Of a stretch of 64,000 bases of DNA, positions 53,250 to 61,166 are shown one piece after another. Origin of the DNA: CAJXMH01 sp040220135 (lineage in GTDB: Bacteria > Bacteroidota > Bacteroidia > Flavobacteriales_E > Vicingaceae); the NCBI GenBank assembly GCA_040220135.1, contig JAVJTT010000024.1:186001-250000 (forward strand), written 5' to 3'. Position numbers and translations under genes: made by a program. The notes beneath the pieces are model-generated. The model was not told where the DNA came from. It made no database searches and was given only the letters and a program-made list of their open reading frames with translations. How positions within the stretch are numbered: the first letter of the stretch is position 1; the number at the start of each line of letters is the position of its first letter.

Positions 53250-55196
53250 TTGTTATATTATTTGCTTTTTGTAGTCTTCTTTCTATTAATCTGTTGGATT
53301 GCAGGAAAGCTCTTGTTTTTCATTACAAGGACTCAAATATTTGAGCAAGGACTAAAGCAAGAGACCGTAAATGTTGTTTTAGGTTATCTAAGCCTTATTA
53401 CTGTCTATTCGCTTTTATCAACTAAATTGCAGTCAGTCAGCTGGGTATACTTGCTTATTATTCTACTTGCTGCATTTTCGTCCTTTAAAAAACTACCTAA
53501 GTGCCACTTCAAATTTTGCTATACCTCATTGTTGCAATTAGTGGGTTTTACAGCTATTGGTTTCTTTATTAGTTACTATTCTACAGTTTCCTCTTCGGGA
53601 TGGCAAGGCATTTCATACTTAAACACAGATTATATCTTATATGCTAAAATTTCAAAAAGTTTAGGAGTTGTCGGTGAAGAGAATGGGTTCTTTAATTTGA
53701 ATCTGTTGGATAGTTTTTATAATGGACCTAGGCCATATCATTACTTTGATCTTTGGGGAGCATCACTTTCTAGCAAACTTTTTTGCACCAATGAGTTCAT
53801 CAGTTTAAAATTGGTTATATACCCTATTTTTTATGGCCTTATAATGGCAATTTGTCTCAGTTTTTTCAATCGTTCAATTACCTATTATTCATTGGGAATT
53901 ATCGTTCTTTTATTCCTTGGTGGAGTGTACTTCCCATTTGAGAGTCAAATAGATTTTTTTTATAAAGTAAATCGTCTGTCATTTAACTTATTTGATCCGT
54001 TTTTGAATAAGCTGAGTTATTTCTATCTATTTTTTTTCCTATCATTTATTTTTTACAAAAACGAAAAAGTTGAGTTAGCTGTCTTGAGCTTGCTTTGTCT
54101 AGGTGTAGCAAATATTATCATATTTCCGATCGTTATAGTGGCCCTTTTATTAAGCCTGTCTTTCATGTTTTATAAGAAAAAATTGGGTAGACAAAAATTT
54201 TACAAGAATCTAAGAAATATCTTTTTGGTAGCTTTTTTATTGTTGGGGTTTTATACCTTGAACAAATCAGAGTCTCCGGGCTTGGCGGGTGCTGAAATAG
54301 GTTCTCCACTTAAGTTAATTAAAGATACTTTGGCTTTGTTCGACATAAGAATTCAGGTGAATATCCTTGGTTTAAGTCTTTTATCTCTTTTTGCGTTATA
54401 CCTTCCACTTTTAGTCATAATAATAGCTTATTGGAAAAAGCTCAATAAGAATAATAATTTACAAGTTCCAATTGTATTCACCCTTAGCATAGTATTTACT
54501 TCACTATTTGCATGGATGGCATTGTATACAGAGTTAAATTCCTCCCAAATTTTTTATAACTCAAGTATATCATTATTGAATGTGTTTTCGATTATTGCTT
54601 TCATTTGGTGGTTTAAACAACTAAAAGCGGATACACATTACTTAAGGAAAGGGATAGTATCCACTTTACTAATTGTAGCTATTTCTACGAATGTTGCTCA
54701 ATATTTTGAAAAGTCTATTCTGTTAAAGGAGAACACACACACCAATGAATATTTAACAAAGTTGTACAAAACAATTCAGGAAGGTGAATTGGTGGCTAGT
54801 CTTAAAGCAAAAGAGGATATGATGAAAATGCATTCAAAGTATAATGCTGTTTATCCACTTGGAAACTATTTATTTCTTTTTGACAAAGATGTCAATTCGA
54901 TAAACATTGGAGATCTTAGAACTCCGATAGACTCTTCAAGTCATATTAATCACAAAAGAAGTCTAAAAGCAATTTCAAATGGCTTTTTTTACAAGTATGC
55001 CCAAGAAAATAGAACTGCTGATCAAGAAATAGAGGAAGTTGAATTCAATTTCCTTCATGATTTTGAAATCTCACATTTAATTCTTTCAAAAAAGGCTGAT
55101 GTACCAACTTACCTTGAAAAACATGCAACAATGATAACTAAGGATTCACTGTCAGGTGAAAGGTTTTATGAAATAGACTTGAGTCATGTTCAGTAG
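53250..55196 (+). CDS. Large polytopic membrane protein, possible GT-C type transferase (copy B)
   Basis: Another 648-residue membrane protein with about 12 helices and a soluble C-terminal tail. Early loops have LNTDYILYAKISKSLG and GPRPYHYFDLWGASLSSKLF. These parallel copy A (39649-41595) in order and character: an aspartate before YGR/YAK, then YHY followed by a D or E and a W. Its tail has FLHDFEISHLILSKK, like FLSDYDIDYLLVSEN in copy A. It starts with TTG. Linked to a GtrB-like GT2, it may transfer the Und-P-linked sugar, as GtrC-like proteins do. The family is not recognised. Confidence 0.6.
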   Translation: MLYYLLFVVFFLLICWIAGKLLFFITRTQIFEQGLKQETVNVVLGYLSLITVYSLLSTKLQSVSWVYLLIILLAAFSSFKKLPKCHFKFCYTSLLQLVGFTAIGFFISYYSTVSSSGWQGISYLNTDYILYAKISKSLGVVGEENGFFNLNLLDSFYNGPRPYHYFDLWGASLSSKLFCTNEFISLKLVIYPIFYGLIMAICLSFFNRSITYYSLGIIVLLFLGGVYFPFESQIDFFYKVNRLSFNLFDPFLNKLSYFYLFFFLSFIFYKNEKVELAVLSLLCLGVANIIIFPIVIVALLLSLSFMFYKKKLGRQKFYKNLRNIFLVAFLLLGFYTLNKSESPGLAGAEIGSPLKLIKDTLALFDIRIQVNILGLSLLSLFALYLPLLVIIIAYWKKLNKNNNLQVPIVFTLSIVFTSLFAWMALYTELNSSQIFYNSSISLLNVFSIIAFIWWFKQLKADTHYLRKGIVSTLLIVAISTNVAQYFEKSILLKENTHTNEYLTKLYKTIQEGELVASLKAKEDMMKMHSKYNAVYPLGNYLFLFDKDVNSINIGDLRTPIDSSSHINHKRSLKAISNGFFYKYAQENRTADQEIEEVEFNFLHDFEISHLILSKKADVPTYLEKHATMITKDSLSGERFYEIDLSHVQ

Positions 55197-55274
55197 AGCT
55201 TTTGAAGCCAAGTTATTTAACTTTTTAAAGGAGATTTGATTCCCTAATTTTACCAATCCAAAAAAGAAAGAAAT

Positions 55275-55709
55275 ATGAAAGCAGAAATGACCACTGATAA
55301 AGGGAAAATGACCATCGATTTCTATGAGAAAGATGCTCCCAAAACAGTTGAGAATTTTGTGAAGCTATCAAAAGATGGCTACTACGACGGATTAACTTTT
55401 CATCGGGTAATCCCAAATTTTGTTGTGCAAGGTGGTTGTCCTGACGGAACTGGCGCCGGCGGACCAGGCTATACGATCGACTGTGAACTAGACGGTGATA
55501 ATCAACACCACGAAAGAGGTGTTTTAAGTATGGCACATGCCGGCCGTAATACAGGAGGGTCTCAGTTCTTTATTTGTCACAGTAGAGAAAATACCGCACA
55601 TTTAGACCGCAATCATACTTGTTTTGGAAAAGTAGTTGAGGGAGTTGAAGTAATTGATGACATTCGTCAGGGAGATAAGATTAACAAAGTAGAAATTATA
55701 GAAGAGTAG
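55275..55709 (+). CDS. Peptidyl-prolyl cis-trans isomerase, cyclophilin type
   Basis: A 144-residue single-domain cyclophilin that speeds proline isomerisation during folding. Signatures are YYDGLTFHRVIPNFVVQGG (with catalytic Arg), GTGAGGPGYTIDCE, GVLSMAHAG and GGSQFFICH. There is no signal peptide, so it is probably cytosolic. It forms a probable operon with the DUF3127 gene four bases downstream. Confidence 0.96.
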   Translation: MKAEMTTDKGKMTIDFYEKDAPKTVENFVKLSKDGYYDGLTFHRVIPNFVVQGGCPDGTGAGGPGYTIDCELDGDNQHHERGVLSMAHAGRNTGGSQFFICHSRENTAHLDRNHTCFGKVVEGVEVIDDIRQGDKINKVEIIEE

Positions 55710-55713
55710 TATT

Positions 55714-56118
55714 ATGAGTTTTGAGTTAGAAGGAAAGTTAGTTGAGAAGTTTGATGTTCAACAAGTAAGCGATGCGTTTAAGAAGAGAGAGTTTGTAGTA
55801 GAAACTACTGAAGAGGGTGGAGGAAGAGTGTTTACCGAGCACATTAAATTTCAACTCATTCAAGATAAATGCAGTTTGATTGATGCAGTTAATGTAAATC
55901 AGCCGGTGAAGGTATCCTTTAATATCAAAGGAAGAAAATGGGAAAAAAACGGAAAAGTAAGCTACTTTACTAATCTTGATGCTTGGCGTGTAGAAGCCGT
56001 GAGTGAAAATGCCGGAGGTAGCGGCAGCACACCACCTCCGCCATCTGAAGAGCCGCCAACTTCATTTAATACGGCCGATATTAGTGCCGATGACGACGAC
56101 GATGATCTTCCCTTTTAA
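55714..56118 (+). CDS. DUF3127 protein with SSB-like acidic C-terminal tip
   Basis: A 134-residue Bacteroidota-type DUF3127 protein. The compact N-terminal domain (about 1-105, FELEGKLVEKFDVQQVS to VSYFTNLDAWRVEAV) is beta-rich and OB-fold-like in appearance. A low-complexity linker (GGSGSTPPPPSEEPPT) joins it to a tail ending DDDDDDLPF at residues 126-134. That ending matches the tip of single-stranded DNA-binding proteins, which recruits repair and replication enzymes. The linker-plus-tip layout is also that of SSB. DNA binding has not been shown here; the similarity is my reading. It follows the cyclophilin gene. Confidence 0.85.
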   Translation: MSFELEGKLVEKFDVQQVSDAFKKREFVVETTEEGGGRVFTEHIKFQLIQDKCSLIDAVNVNQPVKVSFNIKGRKWEKNGKVSYFTNLDAWRVEAVSENAGGSGSTPPPPSEEPPTSFNTADISADDDDDDLPF

Positions 56119-56136
56119 TCACTTTAATTTCGTTTA

Positions 56137-57153
56137 TTGGATTCTTTGACCCAGATTGTTTTGGGTGGGGCTGTTGGGGAAGCAGTTCTAGGCAAAAAAG
56201 TCGGAAACAAAGCCGTTTTGTGGGGAGCCATTGGCGGTACTATTCCCGACTTAGATACTTTACCGGGGCAATTCATGGATACAGTGAGTCGACTTGAGAT
56301 TCACCGTGGATTTAGTCACAGCATTGTATTTGCTATTTTATTAGCACCCCTTTTAGGTTACCTTGTTCACCTCATTTACAAAAAGAAAAAGGAAACCAAT
56401 TGGTGGGGTTGGACACAGCTCTTTTTTTGGTCAGTTTTTACCCATCCTTTATTGGATATCTTTACCACTTGGGGTACTCAGTTCTTTTGGCCTTTTGAGT
56501 GGCGCATTGCGATACAGTCGATTTTTGTGATCGACCCTCTTTATACTTTGCCTTTCTTAATTTGTTTAATAGCGGTTTTGTTTTCCAATAGAAAGGCTGA
56601 ATCAAGAAGAAAGTGGAACCGACTAGGCTTGATGATCAGCAGTGTATACCTATTGTTTACAGTAGTTGTAAAGGTGTACATCAATGAAACTTTTAAGGAA
56701 TTACTGCTAGTGAATCAAATTGACTATGTGCAATTTGACAGTCGACCAACTCCCTTCAACTCATTATTGTGGACCTTTAACATCGAACAAGAAGATCACT
56801 TTTTAATCGCTTATCATTCTATTTTTGATAAGGGGAATGAGTTAGAAATTCACCGGTTCGCCAAGAATCAAGCTTTGTTGAAACCCTACCGAAACCACCC
56901 TAAAGTAGAACGCCTGCTGTTTTTAACAAAAGGCTATTACACCATCGATGATTGCGGAGAATACCTCTGCATGAACGACCTTCGATTTGGATTGCTTGAT
57001 GGAATGAATAAAAAACCGGAGAACTTTGTATTTACTTACAAAATCAGCAAAGAAAAACCCCTAAGGGTAGAGCAAAAAGAAAATAGTTTTAAAGGAGCAC
57101 GCAAAGAAGTTGACAAGCTGTGGGAGCGAATTTGGGGTGTTAAACCTCTTTAA
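56137..57153 (+). CDS. YdjM/DUF457-type membrane-bound metal-dependent hydrolase
   Basis: A 338-residue protein starting with TTG: MDSLTQIVLGGAVGEAVLG. The family core has GTIPDLDTLPG (metal Asp), HRGFSHS and THPLLDIFTTWGTQFFWPF with the conserved His and Asp. Four membrane helices follow in the first 190 residues, and a soluble C-terminal domain closes it. YdjM is an SOS-regulated inner-membrane protein in E. coli, but the function is not settled. The 3' end overlaps the convergent TPR gene by 14 bases. Confidence 0.88.
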   Translation: MDSLTQIVLGGAVGEAVLGKKVGNKAVLWGAIGGTIPDLDTLPGQFMDTVSRLEIHRGFSHSIVFAILLAPLLGYLVHLIYKKKKETNWWGWTQLFFWSVFTHPLLDIFTTWGTQFFWPFEWRIAIQSIFVIDPLYTLPFLICLIAVLFSNRKAESRRKWNRLGLMISSVYLLFTVVVKVYINETFKELLLVNQIDYVQFDSRPTPFNSLLWTFNIEQEDHFLIAYHSIFDKGNELEIHRFAKNQALLKPYRNHPKVERLLFLTKGYYTIDDCGEYLCMNDLRFGLLDGMNKKPENFVFTYKISKEKPLRVEQKENSFKGARKEVDKLWERIWGVKPL

Positions 57154-57727
57154 AGCCAGACTTGATAAAACGAAGAAAAGAATTTCTTCCTTCTTTCGAG
57201 CCCAAGCTTTTTATTTCATTCAAAAAGCTACTTTTCTCTTTGGCTTCATCTATTTCTTTTTGAATGTTTCTGGCTTTGATTTCTTCTCCCTGCAAGCCTT
57301 TGTCTGAGCGACCATCTACGCTTAGGTCGTCAGCAATTTTATAACGGTCTTTTGCTTGTTTGTGATAGCCCAATTGTTCTTCCAATAAGCCCAAATTATT
57401 GTGTGCAATGGCATCTTCAGGATCTAACTCAACGGCCTTTTGGTAATCCTTGATTGCATTGTCAATGTCTTTAAAATGGCCTCTTATAAAAGCTCGGCTA
57501 GAATATCGGTAACTTTTTAACGGTTCTAGTTCAACCGCTTTGTCCATGTCAGCTAAAGATTCATTTCGTTTATTCATATGAAAATAAACCACACCTCTTT
57601 CGCTGTAAAAGTCAGCTCGGTCAGGAGTGCTTTCAATCAACTTGGAGAATACTTTTAATGAAGCCTCTAATTTGTTTTCCTTTAAAAGCTTTACCCCTTT
57701 TTCAAATTCTTTATCTAGCTTGTTCAT
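57140..57727 (-). CDS. TPR repeat protein
   Basis: From the ATG at 57727 the protein has 195 residues. Three to four tetratricopeptide repeats run from residues 5 to about 135. Examples are PDRADFYSERGVVYFHMNKR and PEDAIAHNNLGLLEEQLGYH. The C-terminal 50 residues are a charged helix without repeats. No signal peptide is present in this start. The longer frame to 57784 would place codons over the TAATTTTG box. It is likely a cytosolic scaffold; no specific partner is evident. Confidence 0.88.
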   Translation of the reverse strand: MNKLDKEFEKGVKLLKENKLEASLKVFSKLIESTPDRADFYSERGVVYFHMNKRNESLADMDKAVELEPLKSYRYSSRAFIRGHFKDIDNAIKDYQKAVELDPEDAIAHNNLGLLEEQLGYHKQAKDRYKIADDLSVDGRSDKGLQGEEIKARNIQKEIDEAKEKSSFLNEIKSLGSKEGRNSFLRFIKSGFKEV

Positions 57728-57739
57728 ACCTTTGAAACT

Positions 57740-57747
57740 CAAAATTA
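57740..57747 (-). promoter_or_regulatory. Putative -7 box TAATTTTG of the TPR gene
   Basis: An exact TAnnTTTG match on the minus strand, 12 bases before the ATG at 57727. It supports the shorter start. Confidence 0.45.
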
Positions 57748-57796
57748 AGCGCATTGTTTCGAAGCTTGTTCGTATTTTACACAAAACCTACTATTC

Positions 57797-58453
57797 ATGT
57801 CTAACTTGCGTGCAACTGTATTTGGGGCCACCGGTTTGGTCGGCAAAGAATTAGTGCAGCTTTTAGCAGAAGATGAGGATTACCAAAAGGTTTACTTAGC
57901 TAATCGTCGAGAAGTTGATTATTCTTCAAAAAAGCTAAAAAGCTACGTAGTTGACTTTGATAAGCTTGAAGAAGAAGAAGAGGTTTTGTTTAAGGTAGAT
58001 CATATTTTTATTGCGCTGGGCACAACCATTAATAAAGCAGGAAGCCAAGCTAAATTTAAAGCGGTTGACCTAGGCCTTCCTAGTCGTATAGCTAAGCTAA
58101 GTAAAGCTTCAAAATTAATCATGGTGTCATCTTTAGGGGCCAATCCGGAAAGCTCCAATTTTTATCTGCAAACCAAAGGCAGGGCAGAGGAAGCGATTAT
58201 TGAAGAAAGCGATGCCGTGGTGCATATTGTGCGACCTTCTTTATTACTTGGCGACCGACAAGAAAGTCGTTTAGGTGAATCAATTGCTAAGTTTTTTATC
58301 CAAAAGTTGTCTTTCCTTTTACAAGGGTCATTAAAGCAATACCGCGGTATACAAGCTAGAACTGTTGCACAAAGCATGATCTTTTTAGCAAAGAACCGAA
58401 ACAATGCTGCAGTGCTTGAATCTGAAGAAATGAAAAAGCTCACTCAACCATGA
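57797..58453 (+). CDS. NAD(P)-binding oxidoreductase, HTATIP2/YbjT-like
   Basis: A 218-residue atypical SDR: GATGLVGKEL at about 9-18, an Arg after strand 2 (ANRREVD) pointing to NADP, and HIFIALGTTINKAGS, VSSLGANPESSNFYLQTKGRAEE and HIVRPSLLLG. The Y-x-x-x-K is present as YLQTK. The reaction is unknown. The last four bases overlap the NDH-2 start (ATGA), so the two are translated together. Confidence 0.87.
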   Translation: MSNLRATVFGATGLVGKELVQLLAEDEDYQKVYLANRREVDYSSKKLKSYVVDFDKLEEEEEVLFKVDHIFIALGTTINKAGSQAKFKAVDLGLPSRIAKLSKASKLIMVSSLGANPESSNFYLQTKGRAEEAIIEESDAVVHIVRPSLLLGDRQESRLGESIAKFFIQKLSFLLQGSLKQYRGIQARTVAQSMIFLAKNRNNAAVLESEEMKKLTQP

Positions 58454-59724
58454 ACATACCTGAAACAAACCGACCCAGAATTGTAATTATTGGAGGTGGC
58501 TTTGCCGGACTTCATTTAGCAAAGAGCTTAAAGAACAAGCGCTTTCAAGTGGTCATGCTAGATCGCAACAATTATCACACTTTTCAACCCTTACTATATC
58601 AAGTTGCCACAGCCGGCTTAGAACCAGACTCCATTGCTTATCCCTTAAGAAAGATCTTTAAGGAGCATGAACACTTCTTTTTTAGAATGGCTCAAGTTTC
58701 TGAGGTAATAACAGATAAAAAGTTAGTGCTAACAGACATTGGAAGTGTACACTACGATTACTTAGTGGTAGCTACTGGCACAACCACTAACTTTTTTGGC
58801 ATGGACTCTATCGCAGAGCACGCCATGACCATGAAGAGCGTATCAGAGGCATTAGACCTCAGAAGCTATATTCTACAGCATTTTGAGAAAGCACTTCTCA
58901 CTTCTTCAAAAGAAGAACAAGAAGCCTTAATGAGTTTTGCCATTGTAGGCGGTGGGCCAACTGGTGTAGAACTAGCGGGTGCCTTTGCGGAATTAAAAAA
59001 GCACATTCTACCAGCCGATTATCCTGATCTTGACATTCGAAGAATGAACATACACCTAATTGAAATGTCAGACGAACTGTTACCTCCGATGTCCAAAGAA
59101 GCTTCAAATAAAGCATTCAAATACCTCGAGGAATTAGGCGTTACCATTTGGCTTAGTTCTGCTGTTTCAGATTATGATGGGCATACCGTAAAGTTTAAAG
59201 AAGGGAAAGAGTTAAAAGCGAAAACCTTGATTTGGGCTGCGGGAGTTAAAGGCAACCTTATTAGAGGACTTGCTGAAAATAGTGTGGAAAAAGGACGGTA
59301 CAAGGTAAATCGTTACAATTTAATTGAAGGATATAATGAGGTATACGCCATTGGTGACATTGCCCAAATGGAAACTGAAAATTTCCCCAAAGGCTTACCC
59401 ATGTTAGCACCGGTTGCTAATCAGCAAGGAACACTTTTAGCAGAAAACATACAGCGTTTAGAAAAAAAGAAGCAGCCGAAAGAGTTTGAATACAAAGATT
59501 TAGGAGTAATGGCAACCGTAGGGCGAAATAGAGCCGTAGTTGATTTAAATAAGTTGAAGTTTCAAGGCTTGTTTGCTTGGTATGTCTGGATGTTTGTGCA
59601 CCTAATTTCTTTAGTGGGCTTTCGAAATAAAATAGTTACCTTTTTTAATTGGACCTATAACTATTTAAATTTTGATCGAGGAGTGCGATTGATCATCCGA
59701 AAGTTTGAAAAGCGAAAAATCTAG
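58450..59724 (+). CDS. Type II NADH:quinone oxidoreductase (NDH-2-like FAD enzyme)
   Basis: A 424-residue flavoprotein that passes electrons from NADH to quinone without proton pumping. The FAD fold has GGGFAG at 15-20 and Asp38. The NADH fold has GGGPTG at 167-172 (VGGGPTGVELAG). NYHTFQPLLYQVATAGLEPD is typical of NDH-2. The C-terminal segment WYVWMFVHLISLVGFRNK forms the membrane-associated helices. Convergent DUF2805 overlaps by four bases. A related FAD-oxidoreductase role cannot be fully ruled out. Confidence 0.94.
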   Translation: MNIPETNRPRIVIIGGGFAGLHLAKSLKNKRFQVVMLDRNNYHTFQPLLYQVATAGLEPDSIAYPLRKIFKEHEHFFFRMAQVSEVITDKKLVLTDIGSVHYDYLVVATGTTTNFFGMDSIAEHAMTMKSVSEALDLRSYILQHFEKALLTSSKEEQEALMSFAIVGGGPTGVELAGAFAELKKHILPADYPDLDIRRMNIHLIEMSDELLPPMSKEASNKAFKYLEELGVTIWLSSAVSDYDGHTVKFKEGKELKAKTLIWAAGVKGNLIRGLAENSVEKGRYKVNRYNLIEGYNEVYAIGDIAQMETENFPKGLPMLAPVANQQGTLLAENIQRLEKKKQPKEFEYKDLGVMATVGRNRAVVDLNKLKFQGLFAWYVWMFVHLISLVGFRNKIVTFFNWTYNYLNFDRGVRLIIRKFEKRKI

Positions 59725-59999
59725 TATTTCTTTTTTGAGATTCGATTTCCGGTAATTTTTCTTTGTGCAGCTGACTTAAAACGACCGCTTTTATTTTGCC
59801 TTAACTTCCTGTGTTTGGTAGATCTTCCTTGAACACGAGCCCTCCATTTTTTCCAATTTCGGAGTTTCATTTCTCGCTTCATCAATTGAATCACCTCTTT
59901 TTCAGTAAGTCCAAATTGAAATTCAATGGCATCAAAAGGAGTGCGATCCTCCCAAGCCATTTCAATAATGCGGTCAATTTCCCAAGCTTTTAATTCCAT
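59721..59999 (-). CDS. DUF2805 / TIGR03643 family small basic protein
   Basis: A 92-residue protein. It opens AWEIDRIIEMAWEDRTPFDAI, then FGLTEKEVIQLMKREM and WRARVQGRSTKH, which match TIGR03643. The C-terminal 35 residues are a basic tail rich in Lys and Arg (KLRQNKSGRFKSAAQRK). The N-terminal half resembles a helix-turn-helix (FGLTEKEVIQLMK), so nucleic-acid binding is possible but unproven. No neighbour on the same strand lies close. Confidence 0.88.
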   Translation of the reverse strand: MELKAWEIDRIIEMAWEDRTPFDAIEFQFGLTEKEVIQLMKREMKLRNWKKWRARVQGRSTKHRKLRQNKSGRFKSAAQRKITGNRISKKKY

Positions 60000-60035
60000 G
60001 CCTGTTAAACAGCCTTTAAAAGCGATTGTTTGTGG

Positions 60036-61154
60036 CTACCTACCTCTTCGTGCCGGACTTCTTTGTTCAGATAAATTCCAAAGTTTCAATTCGTCGTCTT
60101 TTTCTATGCCTTTTATAACTTCAATGTTAATTCCGTCAGAAAGTCCTGTTTCAACATATTGCTTTTCAAATTCTTGCTCTCCGGTTTTTACTTCTACAAA
60201 AGCCGAGTCCTTGTCATCGAATTGCAGTAAGGCCTCTGATACTGCCAAAACACTATCTCTTCGATCAAGCACAATATCAGCATTGGCACTGTAACCAGCC
60301 CGTATGAATTGCCCTTCTTTTAACTTCACAGCAGCCTTAATTTCAAACTGAATGGCACCTTCCTCTTCTACGCCTTTTGGTGAAATGTATTCCAAGACAG
60401 CATCAAAGGTCTCATTTTCTATGGCGCCTATTCGCAAAATTAAATCCATTCCTTCCTTAATTTTACCAACTTCTGATTCATCAACATTTCCCTCAAAAAC
60501 CAGATCTGTCATATCAGCCACAGAAGCTACCGTAGTTCCATCGTTCATGGTGTTAGCTTCAATTACTGAATTTCCTTCCTCAACCGGCACATCTAAAATC
60601 ATACCCGCAATGGTAGAACGGATCAGGCGGTTGGTGCTAGAGCGATTCGAAGAGGTTTCTCCCTTCTTGATCAGTTGTAAATTATCTTGAGCCGCTTTTA
60701 ATTCTTCCTGTGCGGTTTTATAGGCAATCTCAAAAGGTTGAAATTCTGCATCTGCAATGACATTTTTGTCTTTAAGTTTTCGGTTTCGCTCCAAATCTAG
60801 CTTCGCATTTTCCAAAGCAATTTTAGCCTGACGAAGCCGATTTTCCGCATTGTTTAAATTCACCATATTCGGGATGATCTTAACCAAAGCAATCCGGTCA
60901 TTTTTTTCAACCATGGTGCCGGCTTCTACAAATATTTCGTCGATAATTCCTGAAACTTGTGGTTTGATCTCAATTTCCTTTCTTGGCACCACTGAACCGG
61001 TAGCCACCGTTTTTTTAATAATATTGGTGATAATGGGTTTTTGGGTTTTATAAACGACCGGCTTTTCTTCTGACTTAGAATAAAGGTAGTAGATGGTCCA
61101 CACAAAAACGGCCAATAACACAATACCGATAAATATTTTAAAAAACTTCTTCAT
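60036..61154 (-). CDS. MacA/HlyD-type periplasmic adaptor of an ABC exporter
   Basis: A 372-residue membrane fusion protein with an N-terminal anchor (FFKIFIGIVLLAVFVWTIYYLY). The lipoyl/biotinyl-like half motif is ATGSVVPRKEIEIKPQVSG, then a coiled-coil hairpin (about 75-150, including LRQAKIALENAKLDLERN), the second lipoyl half IRSTIAGMILDVPVEEG and a beta-barrel with VADMTDLVFEGNVDESEVG. It links two MacB-like permeases to an outer-membrane channel. It is the last gene of the four-gene cassette, 12 bases after the second permease. Confidence 0.93.
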   Translation of the reverse strand: MKKFFKIFIGIVLLAVFVWTIYYLYSKSEEKPVVYKTQKPIITNIIKKTVATGSVVPRKEIEIKPQVSGIIDEIFVEAGTMVEKNDRIALVKIIPNMVNLNNAENRLRQAKIALENAKLDLERNRKLKDKNVIADAEFQPFEIAYKTAQEELKAAQDNLQLIKKGETSSNRSSTNRLIRSTIAGMILDVPVEEGNSVIEANTMNDGTTVASVADMTDLVFEGNVDESEVGKIKEGMDLILRIGAIENETFDAVLEYISPKGVEEEGAIQFEIKAAVKLKEGQFIRAGYSANADIVLDRRDSVLAVSEALLQFDDKDSAFVEVKTGEQEFEKQYVETGLSDGINIEVIKGIEKDDELKLWNLSEQRSPARRGR

Positions 61155-61166
61155 TTTAAGGATGGT

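Noticed and set aside
55225..55536. 103-codon minus-strand frame
   Set aside because: It is antisense to the conserved cyclophilin core and is Arg/His/Leu-rich, as expected for a shadow.
59926..60294. 122-codon plus-strand frame
   Set aside because: It overlaps DUF2805 and the MacA-like gene on the other strand; both have clear families, this has none.
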